Source: Bradyrhizobium sp. CB1650
GTDB taxonomy: Bacteria; Pseudomonadota; Alphaproteobacteria; Rhizobiales; Xanthobacteraceae
NCBI RefSeq assembly: GCF_029761915.1
Contig: NZ_CP121695.1
Location: 4,307,501-4,371,500, forward strand
Reading direction: 5' to 3'
Length of the DNA stretch: 64,000 nt
Shown: one piece after another, positions 24,978-33,574 of the stretch
How positions within the stretch are numbered: position 1 is the first letter of the stretch
Layout of the letters: every line of letters begins with the position of its first letter
Program-made: the position numbers and the translations under genes
The notes under the pieces: generated by a model
Told to the model about the DNA's origin: nothing
Databases searched by the model: none
Seen by the model: the letters and a program-made list of their open reading frames with translations, nothing else

Positions 24978-26303
24978 TCAGGCCGCGAAGAACCGGTTTT
25001 TCGGCCGCGGCAGGCCGAGATTCTCCCTCAAAGTGGCCCCTTCGTACTCTTTACGGAAAATCCCGCGCCGTTGCAGCTCCGGGACGACCTTGTCGACGAA
25101 ATCGTCAAGGCCAGCAGGCAGGAACGGGAACATGATGTTGAATCCATCCGAGCCACGCCCGACCAGCCATTCCTCCATCTGGTCGGCAATGGTCTTCGCG
25201 GTGCCGACGAAGGAGAGCCCGCCATAGCCGCCGACGCGCTGGGCGAGCTGGCGCACGGTCAGCTTGTCGCGCTTCGCCAGATCGACCAGCCGCTGCCTTC
25301 CGCTCTTGCTGGCATTGGTCTCGGGAATCGGCGGCAGCGGTCCGTCCGGATCGAAGCTGGATGCATCCGTGCCGAGGATGACGGAGAGCGAGGCGATTGC
25401 GCTATCGTAATGGACGCGGCTGTCGAGGAGGGCGCGCTTCTCCTTGGCCTCGTCGACGCTGTCGCCGACCACGACGAAGGCGCCGGGCAGGATCTTCAGG
25501 TGCTCGGGATCGCGGCCGATCTTCTCCATGCGGCCCTTGATGTCGGCATAGAGCTTTTGTCCGTCGGCAAGGCTGCCGCCGCCGGTGAACACCGCTTCCG
25601 CAGTCTCGGCCGCGAGCTGTTTGCCGTCCTCCGAGGCGCCGGCCTGTACGATCACCGGCCACCCCTGTACCGGCCGGGCGATGTTGAGAGGACCGCGCAC
25701 CTTCAGATATTTGCCGTTGTGGTCGAGCACATGCATCTTCGACGGCTCGAAGAACAGGCCATCCTCGACATCGCGCACGAAGGCGTCGTCGGCGAAGGAG
25801 TCCCACAGGCCGGTGACGACATCATAGAACTCGCGGGCGCGCTTGTAGCGCTCGGCGTGCTCCATGTGATCGTCGAGGCCGAAATTCAGCGCCGCATCGG
25901 GGTTCGAGGTGGTGACGATGTTCCAGCCGGCGCGGCCGCCGCTGATGTGGTCGAGCGAGGCGAAGCGGCGCGCGACATGATACGGCTCGTCGAAGGTGGT
26001 CGAGCCGGTCGCGATCAGGCCGATGCGCTCGGTGACGGCCGAGAGCGCCGACAGCAGCGTGAAGGGCTCGAACGACGTCACCGTGTGGCTGCGCTTCAGC
26101 GCATTGATTGGCATGTTCAGAACGGCGAGGTGATCGGCCATGAAGAAGGCGTCGAACCTGCCGGCCTCGAGCTTCCTGATCAGCGTCTTGATGTGGCCGA
26201 AATTGAAATTGGCGTCCGGCCAGGCGCCGGGATAGCGCCAGGCGCCGGTGTGGATGCTGATCGGGCGCATGAACGCGCCAAGCTTGAGTTGCGGTTGTGC
26301 CAT
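24978..26303 (-). CDS. Flavin-dependent monooxygenase, NtaA/SnaA/DszA (LLM) family
   Basis: A 441-residue bacterial-luciferase-like monooxygenase that uses reduced FMN from a partner reductase. Family blocks are present: LGAFMRPISIHTGAWRYPGA, FDAFFMADHLAV, TFDEPYHVARRFASLDH then SGGRAGWNIVTTSN, and WPVIVQAGASEDGKQLAAE. Homologues oxidise nitrilotriacetate, EDTA, sulfur heterocycles or pristinamycin intermediates; the substrate here is unknown. No flavin reductase is adjacent. The ATG 26303 gives the standard N-terminus; ATG 26342 would add 13 residues. Confidence 0.9.
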   Translation of the reverse strand: MAQPQLKLGAFMRPISIHTGAWRYPGAWPDANFNFGHIKTLIRKLEAGRFDAFFMADHLAVLNMPINALKRSHTVTSFEPFTLLSALSAVTERIGLIATGSTTFDEPYHVARRFASLDHISGGRAGWNIVTTSNPDAALNFGLDDHMEHAERYKRAREFYDVVTGLWDSFADDAFVRDVEDGLFFEPSKMHVLDHNGKYLKVRGPLNIARPVQGWPVIVQAGASEDGKQLAAETAEAVFTGGGSLADGQKLYADIKGRMEKIGRDPEHLKILPGAFVVVGDSVDEAKEKRALLDSRVHYDSAIASLSVILGTDASSFDPDGPLPPIPETNASKSGRQRLVDLAKRDKLTVRQLAQRVGGYGGLSFVGTAKTIADQMEEWLVGRGSDGFNIMFPFLPAGLDDFVDKVVPELQRRGIFRKEYEGATLRENLGLPRPKNRFFAA

Positions 26304-26418
26304 CGCCCGGTGTCCGTCTCTCGGTGTCAGTCGATATGACATAGGTGCGCCGGGGAACTCCGCCATCGGCAGATGCGGGAAGATTATTTTGTTTTTCGAT
26401 GCACTCTCAGCACACGCG

Positions 26419-26527
26419 TGTCATTCCGGGGCGCGGCGCCAGCGGCGAGCCCGGAATGCATCGTGCCGCAATGACCGTGGAGAGAGGGATTCCGGGCTCG
26501 CGCCAAGTGGCGCGCCCCGGAATGACG
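26419..26527. repeat. Palindromic intergenic repeat, family A copy 3
   Basis: About 109 bp bounded by TGTCATTCCGGGGCGCG and CGCGCCCCGGAATGACG, with inner GAGCCCGGAATGCAT / GGGATTCCGGGCTC. It ends 6 bp before the stop of the Nudix gene. Confidence 0.9.
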
Positions 26528-26533
26528 GGGGGA

Positions 26534-27283
26534 TCAGCCCAAGATATCCTTGTGCATCTTGCCGCCGTAGAAATGGAAGAACGGCACGGGTGCATCGTGG
26601 CGAAGCGGGCCGGTGGCGAGGCGCGTATCGAGCTCGTTGAGCACATTGCGCGTCATCGGATGCAAATCGGCGAGCGGCTTCGAGCCGAGCTCGACCCAGA
26701 CCAGCTCGACGAGCTCTGCATCCGCATGCACCACGCCGTCGACGCGGTGGGCGATCGCCGAGGCATCCGCGGTGAAGAAGCGGGTATCGAAGCGTTTGAC
26801 GCGGCCGGGAGGCGTGATGGCGCGCGCGATCAGGAACAGGCCCGACGGGTCGGGCAAAAGCCCGGCGTCCGCGAACGGCTTCCATGGGCCCTCGAGCTTC
26901 GGCACCTTGCCTTCGGCCCTGCGGCCGAGGCACAGGCCGGTCTCCTCGCAGGCCTCGCGGATCGCGGCAATGGCGAGCGATTTTGCGCGCGAGGCCGGCG
27001 TCTTCGGGCTGCCTTTGGAGAGGTTGGCTTCCAGCTCGGCTGTGATTGGTGCAGCACACGGCACGCGATAATCGGCCTTGTCGACGCGCCCGCCGGGGAA
27101 GACGAACTTGCCGGGCATGAACACGACGTTGTCATGGCGCTTGCCGACGAGGACCTTTGGGATGGTGCCGCCGCGATCGACCAGGATCAGCGTCGCGGCA
27201 TCCCTGGGACGGAAATAGGGATGATGATCGGGCTCCTTCTCGTCGTGAACCTTCTCTCTCTCCGCCTGCGCCGCTTCAGTCAT
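26534..27283 (-). CDS. Nudix hydrolase
   Basis: A 249-residue Nudix protein, larger than MutT. The Nudix box is split by an insertion: FVFPGGRVDKADY (residues ~60-72) then, after about 35 residues, AIREACEETGLCLG, which holds the REx2EExG catalytic core. This layout resembles the NUDT7/8/19 and CoA/ADP-ribose-type branch; substrate is unknown. GAGGAA precedes the chosen ATG. It follows the DUF983 gene by 31 bp on the same strand and is probably the end of the topA-rnr-DUF983-Nudix transcript. Confidence 0.85.
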   Translation of the reverse strand: MTEAAQAEREKVHDEKEPDHHPYFRPRDAATLILVDRGGTIPKVLVGKRHDNVVFMPGKFVFPGGRVDKADYRVPCAAPITAELEANLSKGSPKTPASRAKSLAIAAIREACEETGLCLGRRAEGKVPKLEGPWKPFADAGLLPDPSGLFLIARAITPPGRVKRFDTRFFTADASAIAHRVDGVVHADAELVELVWVELGSKPLADLHPMTRNVLNELDTRLATGPLRHDAPVPFFHFYGGKMHKDILG

Positions 27284-27314
27284 TTCCTCACCCAACTGTC
27301 TTGCTTGTTCTTGA

Positions 27315-27746
27315 TTACACCGGCGGAATACCATCCGGAGGGTTCTCGTCAAACCCGTGCATGCGCAGGGCCCATTGCAATCCCACGACGGCTCCTTTCA
27401 CCGGCTGCAGCAGCCCAAGCGATGCGAAGAAGGTGAAGGGCAGATAGGCCGCGAAGCTGAGCCAGACCGGCGTCGTGTAATTGGTCTCGATCCAGAGAAT
27501 GGTCGGCACCACGATGTGGCCGACGATGACGATCACGAGATAGGCGGGCAGGTCATCGGCACGATGCGGCGTGAAGTCGAGACCGCACCTCGCGCAATTG
27601 TCGGCTGTCTTGAGAAAGGCGCGGAACAGCTTGCCTTCGCCGCAGCGCGGGCAGCGCCCGCGAAAGCCGCGCTTCATCGCGCTCCAGACGTCGCGCTTCT
27701 CGACGAGGCCCGTCTCGCGCGTCCAGACTTTCGGGGCCGTGCTCAT
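27315..27746 (-). CDS. DUF983-family membrane protein
   Basis: A 143-residue protein with an N-terminal zinc-ribbon-like pattern (GRCPRCGEGKLF ... DNCARCGLDF, two CxxC pairs) and two membrane helices (AYLVIVIVGHIVVPTILWIE; LSFAAYLPFTFFASLGLL). DUF983 is conserved in alphaproteobacteria, often near rnr or cytochrome oxidase genes; its function is unknown. ATG 27746 overlaps the rnr stop (ATGA), indicating coupling, and was preferred over ATG 27755. Confidence 0.85.
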   Translation of the reverse strand: MSTAPKVWTRETGLVEKRDVWSAMKRGFRGRCPRCGEGKLFRAFLKTADNCARCGLDFTPHRADDLPAYLVIVIVGHIVVPTILWIETNYTTPVWLSFAAYLPFTFFASLGLLQPVKGAVVGLQWALRMHGFDENPPDGIPPV

Positions 27747-30082
27747 CGCGTCCATGCCTTGCCCTTTGCGCCTTTGCCCTTCTTCCCCTTGCCGGACTTC
27801 TTCTGCTTCTCCGGCCTGCGTTTCTTCTCTTTCGGACTGCGTCCGGGATGCGCCTTGAACGATTTGCGCTGCGGACGGAAATCCCTGCGGCTTCGCGGCG
27901 CGCTCTCGCCCGCCGACAACAGCTCGAAGCGCAGCGCACCGGCAACTGGAGCCGCTTCTACCAGACGGACGTCGACCACGTCACCCAACTGGTGCATGGC
28001 ACCGCTGCGCGTGCCAACGAGAGCGTGGCGGCTCTCGTCATAGTTGAAATATTCCGTGCCGAGGGATCGGATCGGGATCAGGCCGTCGGCGCCGGTCTCG
28101 CTCAGCTTGACGAACAGGCCGGCGCGCGTGACGCCGGAGACGCGGCCCTGGAACGTCGCGCCGATGCGATCGGCGAGATGATGCGCAATCAGCCGGTCGA
28201 CGGTTTCGCGCTCCGCCTTCATTGCGCGCCGCTCGGTCAGCGAAATATGGGCCGCGACCTCGCCGAGCGTTTCCGGCGTTTCGCTGTCGGGCAGCGCACC
28301 TTCGCCAAGGCCCAAGGCGCGAACCAGCGCACGGTGCACGACGAGATCGGCGTAGCGGCGGATCGGCGAGGTGAAATGCGCGTAGCGGCGCAGGTTCAGG
28401 CCGAAGTGGCCGTAATTTTCCGCCGAGTACTCAGCCTGTGCCTGGGCGCGCAACACCACTTCGCTCACCAGCGGGTAGTAGTCATGGCCCTCGAGCTGAG
28501 CCAGCACGCGGTTGAAGATGGTCGGGCGCAACGCACCGGCCTTTGCGAACGGCACGTCCAGCGTCTCCAGAAACTCCTGCAGCGCGTGGACCTTCTCCAG
28601 CGTCGGCTCGTCATGCACGCGGTAGATCAGCGGCAGCGACTTCTTCTCCAGCGTCTCCGCCGCCGCGACGTTGGCGAGGATCATGAACTCCTCGATCAGC
28701 TTGTGTGCATCCAGCCGATCCGGCACGACGACGCGATCGACCGTGCCGTCGCTCTTCAAGAGGATCTTGCGCTCGGGCAGATCGAGATTGAGCGGGTCGC
28801 GCTCGTCGCGGGCGCGCTTGACGCAGGCATAGGCGGCATAGAGCGGTTTGAGGATCGGATCGAGCAGGGGGCCGGTGGTATCGTCCGGCCGGCCATCGAT
28901 CGCCGCCTGCGCCTGCGCATAGTGCAACTTCGCCGCCGACCGCATCAGGATGCGATGGAAAGTGTGCGAGCGCTTGCGGCCGTCCGGGCCGATCACCATC
29001 CGGACCGCGAGCGCGCCGCGCGGCTCGCCCGGCACCAGCGAACAGAGATTGTTGGAGATGCGCTCGGGCAGCATCGGCACGACGCGGTCCGGGAAATAGA
29101 CGGAGTTGCCGCGGTCCAGCGCATCGCGGTCGAGCGCGGTGCCCGGCCGGACGTAGAAGCTGACATCGGCGATCGCGACGTTGACGATGAAGCCGCCCTT
29201 GTTGTTGGGATCGTCATCCGCCTGCGCATGTACCGCGTCGTCGTGATCCTTGGCGTCGGGCGGATCGATGGTGACGAGCGGGACGTCACGCCAATCCTGG
29301 CGTCCTCTGAGATTGGCAGGCTCCGCTGCCTCCGCCTCGCGTTCGGCGGCAGGGGAGAATTGCAGGGGGATGTCGTGGGCGTAGATCGCGATCAGGCTGA
29401 TCGCCTTCTCCGACTTGACCGAGCCGAGCTTCTCCTTGACCCGGCCGGAGGCCAGGCCAAAGCCGCGCGAGCGGACGATGTCGACGCTGACGAGGTCGCC
29501 GTCCTGCGCGCCGAATGTCTCGGTCTTCGCAATATTCAGCTCGCGGTCGGCGAACTTCTTGTCGACCGGGATCAGCCGTCCGCCGCCTTCGGGAAGGCTG
29601 CGGAACACGCCGAGGATCCGGCTCTTGGCCTTGTCGATGACCTTGATGATGCGGCCGCGATAGGCCGGTCCTTCGGTCTCGTCCGAACGCTCGACGCCCA
29701 GCAGCGCGCGGTCGCCGACGCCTGCCGCCGTGCCCGGCCTCGGCCGGCGCGGCATCTCGATGAGGATCTTTGGCGGTTCGCCGCTTTCGACTTCGTCCCA
29801 TTCGGCGGGCGAGGCGATCAGCTCGCCATCGGAGTCGCGGCCGGTGATGTCGGCGAGCAGCGTCGGCGGCAGGCTCTCCGGCTCTGAAATCTTGCGACGC
29901 TTCTTCTTGATGACACCGTCGTCGGCGAGCTCGCGCAGCATGCGCTTGAGCTCGACGCGATCGGCGTTCTTCAGGCCGAACTCGCGCGCGATCTCGCGGG
30001 TTCCGACCTTTCCGTGATTTGCCTTGATGAAGGCGACGATGGCATCCCGGTCGGGAAAGCCACGGTCATTCTTGCGTTTCAC
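27743..30082 (-). CDS. rnr: Ribonuclease R
   Basis: A 779-residue 3'-to-5' exoribonuclease that degrades structured RNA. Order: N-terminal winged-helix (about residues 8-75), cold-shock domains, RNB catalytic domain with the Asp cluster in IDPPDAKDHDDAVH (about 265-278), and C-terminal S1 domain followed by a basic Lys/Arg tail. The start is a GTG 7 bp after the topA stop, and the stop overlaps the DUF983 start, so topA-rnr-DUF983 form one transcription unit. A long antisense open frame across the gene is a GC shadow. Confidence 0.96.
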   Translation of the reverse strand: MKRKNDRGFPDRDAIVAFIKANHGKVGTREIAREFGLKNADRVELKRMLRELADDGVIKKKRRKISEPESLPPTLLADITGRDSDGELIASPAEWDEVESGEPPKILIEMPRRPRPGTAAGVGDRALLGVERSDETEGPAYRGRIIKVIDKAKSRILGVFRSLPEGGGRLIPVDKKFADRELNIAKTETFGAQDGDLVSVDIVRSRGFGLASGRVKEKLGSVKSEKAISLIAIYAHDIPLQFSPAAEREAEAAEPANLRGRQDWRDVPLVTIDPPDAKDHDDAVHAQADDDPNNKGGFIVNVAIADVSFYVRPGTALDRDALDRGNSVYFPDRVVPMLPERISNNLCSLVPGEPRGALAVRMVIGPDGRKRSHTFHRILMRSAAKLHYAQAQAAIDGRPDDTTGPLLDPILKPLYAAYACVKRARDERDPLNLDLPERKILLKSDGTVDRVVVPDRLDAHKLIEEFMILANVAAAETLEKKSLPLIYRVHDEPTLEKVHALQEFLETLDVPFAKAGALRPTIFNRVLAQLEGHDYYPLVSEVVLRAQAQAEYSAENYGHFGLNLRRYAHFTSPIRRYADLVVHRALVRALGLGEGALPDSETPETLGEVAAHISLTERRAMKAERETVDRLIAHHLADRIGATFQGRVSGVTRAGLFVKLSETGADGLIPIRSLGTEYFNYDESRHALVGTRSGAMHQLGDVVDVRLVEAAPVAGALRFELLSAGESAPRSRRDFRPQRKSFKAHPGRSPKEKKRRPEKQKKSGKGKKGKGAKGKAWTR

Positions 30083-30089
30083 TTAACCT

Positions 30090-32846
30090 CTAATTCTTGC
30101 CGGCACTCTTCTTGGCCGGAGCCTTGTTGGTAGACAATTTGGCGGCGCTGGATGCCTTGGTCGCCGACGTCTTGGCCGTCGACGACACGGCGGCGCGCGC
30201 CTTGCTGGTCGATTCGGATTTGGTCTTGGCCGCGGCTTTCTTCGCGGCCGGTTTCTTGGCGGCTTTGGGCGCGGCTTCCTCGCCGTCCGCGCTCTTGGCG
30301 GCCTTGGTCACCTTGGCCTTCTTCGCCTTGGTCTTGCCGCCACCCTTGGCCGCACGCTCGTCGATCAGCGCGATTGCCTGCGGCAGCGTGATCGCGTCCT
30401 TCTCGATCTCGCCCGGGATCGTGGCGTTGACGCCGCCGGCGGTGACGTAGGGGCCGTAGCGGCCGCTCTTCACGGTGACCGTGCCCAGCGTCGGATGATC
30501 GCCGATCGCCTTGCCGGGATCGGCGCCGAAGCGCCGGCTCGGGCCCTTCGCGGCCTTTTCCGCGATCAGTGTCACTGCGCGATTGAGGCCGATGTCGAAG
30601 ACTTCGTCGCCGGCCTCCAGGCTGGCGTACGTCTTCTCGTGCTTCACGAACGGCCCGAAGCGGCCGAGACCTGCGGTGATCGGCTGACCGGTTTCCGGAT
30701 GCTTGCCGATCTCGCGCGGCAGCGACAGCAGTTTGAGCGCGAGCTCGAGGTCGACATCGCCGGGCGAGGTGCCCTTCGGGATGCCCGCGCGCTTCGGCTT
30801 CTCGCCTTCCTCGTAGTCCTTCTGCTCGCCGAGCTGGATATAGGGTCCGAAGCGGCCGGCCTTGACCCAGACGTCGAAGCCGGTGTCGGGGTCCTGGCCG
30901 AGCGAACGGTCGGCGCTCGCCTCGCTGTCGGCGGCGAGCTGACGGGTATAGCGGCATTCGGGATAGTTCGAGCAGCCGACGAAGGCGCCGAACTTGCCGG
31001 CCTTCAGGTTGAGCCGGCCTGTGCCGCAGCTCGGACACTGTCTGACATCGCCGCCATCGGCGCGGGGCGGATAGATGTGCGGCCCCAGCATCTCGTCGAG
31101 CACGTCGAGCACTTGCGCGACGCGCAGGTCCTTGATGTCGTCGACGGCGCCGATGAAGTCGCGCCAGAAATCCTGCAGCACCTGCTGCCAGGAGATCTCG
31201 TTGTTGGAGATGCGGTCGAGCTGCTCCTCGAGATCGGCGGTGAAGTCGTATTCGACGTAGCGGCTGAAGAAGCTCTCGAGGAACGCGACCACGACGCGGC
31301 CCTTGTCCTCGCCATGCAGACGCTTCTTCTCGAGCTTGACGTAGCCGCGGTCCTTCAGGACCTGCAGGATCGAGGCATAGGTCGAGGGCCGGCCGATGCC
31401 GAGCTCTTCCATGCGCTTGACCAGCGAGGCCTCGGAGAAACGCGGCGGCGGCTCGGTGAAGTGCTGGGTGACGGCGAGCGACTGCCGCTTCAGGGCTTCG
31501 CCCCCGTTCATGCCGGGCAGACGGCGGGAGTCCTCGTCCTCCTCGTCGTCACGGCCTTCCTGGTACAGCGCGAGGAAGCCGTCGAACTTGACGACCTGGC
31601 CGGTGGCGCGCAGCTCCAGCGTGCGGCCGCCGGCCTTCGCCGTGATGTCGACGGTGGTGCGCTCGAGCTCAGCCGCTTCCATCTGGCTGGCGATGGTGCG
31701 CTTCCAGATCAGCTCGTAAAGTCTGGCCTGATCGGCATCGAGCTTGCGGGCCATAGCGGCCGGGCGGCGGGAGAGGTCGGTCGGGCGGATCGCCTCGTGC
31801 GCTTCCTGGGCGTTCTTGGCCTTGGTCTGGTATTGGCGGGGCGCATCCGGCACATAGGCGTTGCCATAATCCTCGCCGATCACCTTGCGCGCCTGAGTGA
31901 TCGCCTCGCCCGCGATCTGCACGCCGTCGGTACGCATATAAGTAATGAGTCCGGTCGTCTCGCCGCCGATGTCGATGCCCTCATAGAGCCGCTGCGCGAT
32001 GCGCATCGTGTGCGCCGGCGCGAAGCCGTATTTGCGGCTGGCTTCCTGCTGCAGGGTGGAGGTGGTGAAGGGGGCCTGCGGATTGCGCCGGGCCGGCTTG
32101 GCGTCGACGGCAGTGACCGCGTAGGTGGCCAGTTCCAGGGCCCTCTTGAAGTCCTCGGCCTCCGCGCCGGTTCCGATGTCGAGCCGCTGGATCTTCTTGC
32201 CGTCGGCGCCGACCAGGCGCGCCTCGAACGCTTCGCCGCGCGGCGTCAGCAGGGTCGCGATCAGCGACCAGTATTCGCGGGCTACGAATTTCTCGATCTC
32301 GAGCTCGCGGTCGCAGACGAGGCGCAGCGCCACCGACTGCACGCGGCCGGCCGAGCGGGCGCCCGGCAGTTTCCGCCACAGCACGGGGGAGAGGGTGAAG
32401 CCGACCAGATAGTCCAGCGCACGGCGCGCCATGTAGGCGTCGACCAGCGCACCGTCGATCTGGCGCGGATGCTTCATCGCTTCGGAGACCGCCTGCTTGG
32501 TGATGGCGTTGAACACCACGCGCTCGATCTTCTGGTCCTTCAGCGCACGCTTCTCTTTGAGCACCTCCAGCACGTGCCAGGAGATCGCCTCGCCCTCGCG
32601 ATCAGGGTCGGTGGCCAGAATCAGGCGGTCGGCGCCCTTCAGGGACTTGGCAATGTCGTTGAGCCGGCCGGCCGCCTTGGGGTCGACCTCCCAGATCATC
32701 TTGAAATTCTCGTCCGGATCGACGGAACCGTTCTTGGCGGGGAGGTCGCGGACGTGACCGAACGAGGCCAGAACCTCGTAGGACGAGCCCAAATATTTGT
32801 TGATCGTCTTGGCTTTCGCCGGCGACTCCACGATGACGATGTTCAT
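30090..32846 (-). CDS. topA: DNA topoisomerase I
   Basis: A 918-residue type IA topoisomerase that relaxes negative supercoils. The Toprim start is clear (NIVIVESPAKAKTINKYLG; DPDREGEAI), and the active-site Tyr lies in GLITYMRTDGVQI (about residue 320). A single C4 zinc ribbon (CPSCGTGRLNLKAGKFGAFV then GCSNYPECRY) is followed by repeated topoisomerase C-terminal repeats (RFGPYIQLGE, RFGPFVKHEK, RYGPYVTAGG). The last ~90 residues form a Lys/Ala-rich tail, typical of rhizobial TopA. ATG 32846 gives the normal N-terminus; the frame is open upstream without similarity. dprA, its usual upstream neighbour, is displaced by about 5 kb. Confidence 0.96.
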   Translation of the reverse strand: MNIVIVESPAKAKTINKYLGSSYEVLASFGHVRDLPAKNGSVDPDENFKMIWEVDPKAAGRLNDIAKSLKGADRLILATDPDREGEAISWHVLEVLKEKRALKDQKIERVVFNAITKQAVSEAMKHPRQIDGALVDAYMARRALDYLVGFTLSPVLWRKLPGARSAGRVQSVALRLVCDRELEIEKFVAREYWSLIATLLTPRGEAFEARLVGADGKKIQRLDIGTGAEAEDFKRALELATYAVTAVDAKPARRNPQAPFTTSTLQQEASRKYGFAPAHTMRIAQRLYEGIDIGGETTGLITYMRTDGVQIAGEAITQARKVIGEDYGNAYVPDAPRQYQTKAKNAQEAHEAIRPTDLSRRPAAMARKLDADQARLYELIWKRTIASQMEAAELERTTVDITAKAGGRTLELRATGQVVKFDGFLALYQEGRDDEEDEDSRRLPGMNGGEALKRQSLAVTQHFTEPPPRFSEASLVKRMEELGIGRPSTYASILQVLKDRGYVKLEKKRLHGEDKGRVVVAFLESFFSRYVEYDFTADLEEQLDRISNNEISWQQVLQDFWRDFIGAVDDIKDLRVAQVLDVLDEMLGPHIYPPRADGGDVRQCPSCGTGRLNLKAGKFGAFVGCSNYPECRYTRQLAADSEASADRSLGQDPDTGFDVWVKAGRFGPYIQLGEQKDYEEGEKPKRAGIPKGTSPGDVDLELALKLLSLPREIGKHPETGQPITAGLGRFGPFVKHEKTYASLEAGDEVFDIGLNRAVTLIAEKAAKGPSRRFGADPGKAIGDHPTLGTVTVKSGRYGPYVTAGGVNATIPGEIEKDAITLPQAIALIDERAAKGGGKTKAKKAKVTKAAKSADGEEAAPKAAKKPAAKKAAAKTKSESTSKARAAVSSTAKTSATKASSAAKLSTNKAPAKKSAGKN

Positions 32847-33073
32847 GTAGTTCCAGTAACTTACGGGAAAATCTTGGGCCGAATTCGAAAGGACTCGCAT
32901 CGGCCGTTTCGACCCGAACATGGGTGGTGAGGCCCTCGGTGTCAAATCGAGGGGTGTTGAAAGGCCGCGGAATAGGAAAAGTTTCATATCCCGAAAGTTG
33001 TAGAATACCACCTTGGAGTTGCGATCCGTATCGGCGTAAGGTTTCCCTTGGGCATGGATTCGGGTGGGGTCTG

Positions 33074-33313
33074 GTGACGAAGCCAGCAAGGAAACGGGCG
33101 CGCGCCGCTGCAAGCGCGCGGGGACGCACGCGCAACGAGGAACCGGGCGAGGGTGGGGCGGATGAGGCGGTTGCGTTCATCGCCGAGCAGGTGGCGGGGC
33201 TGCGCAAGCTCGCCGAGCGCCACAAACTGGACGTGCTGCATTATATCCTGGGCATGACGCAGCTCGAAGCCGACGAGCATTTGAGGCTGCGGACCAAGCG
33301 CAAGCTGTCGTGA
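33074..33313 (+). CDS. Small conserved-looking hypothetical protein
   Basis: A 79-residue protein from GTG 33074: a basic Arg/Ala/Lys-rich first third (TKPARKRARAAASARGR) followed by an amphipathic helical region (AVAFIAEQVAGLRKLAERHK then LDVLHYILGMTQLEADEHL). The latter half looks like a real folded helical hairpin. No family is recognised. It is divergent from topA, whose start lies 227 bp away, and is the first gene of the block inserted between topA and dprA. Confidence 0.65.
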   Translation: MTKPARKRARAAASARGRTRNEEPGEGGADEAVAFIAEQVAGLRKLAERHKLDVLHYILGMTQLEADEHLRLRTKRKLS

Positions 33314-33362
33314 GGCTCTCGGTCGACCTCGGACCCGTCATCCTGAGGTGCTCCCATGCGGC

Positions 33363-33445
33363 GCGAAGCGGCGCATGGGAGCCTCGCGCGCGGCTTCAAT
33401 CTCGGCGAAGCGGCGCATGGGGAGCCTCGCGCGGCTTCAATCTCG
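33363..33445. repeat. Tandem direct repeat, two units of 42 and 41 bp
   Basis: Unit 33363-33404 begins GCGAAGCGGCGCATGGGAGC and ends GGCTTCAATCTCG; unit 33405-33445 repeats it with one extra G after ATGGG and a shortened GCGCGCGG run. The second unit runs directly into repeat B copy 3. The left flank (33343-33385, CCTGAGGTGCTCCCATGCGG and its complement) is itself palindromic. Confidence 0.9.
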
Positions 33446-33523
33446 TCATTGCGAGCGCAGCGAAGCAATCCAGAGTCTTTCCGCGGAGACAGTCTGGATT
33501 GCTTCGCTGCGCTCGCAATGACG
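33444..33523. repeat. Palindromic intergenic repeat, family B copy 3
   Basis: 80 bp bounded by CGTCATTGCGAGCGCAG and CTGCGCTCGCAATGACG with inner GAAGCAATCCAGA / TCTGGATTGCTTC. It lies between the small hypothetical gene and the convergent cyclase gene. Confidence 0.92.
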
Positions 33524-33574
33524 GAGCGAGGTGTGACGGCGTCATTCTCCAACTCGCATCGGCGTCCTTCGCGC

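Noticed and set aside
27848..29887. 679-residue plus-strand open frame opposite rnr
   Set aside because: Antisense GC shadow: Arg/Gly/Ala/Asp-rich with no domain, while rnr on the other strand has all motifs.
30495..32930. 811-residue plus-strand open frame opposite topA
   Set aside because: Same kind of shadow; composition reflects reversed codons of topA.
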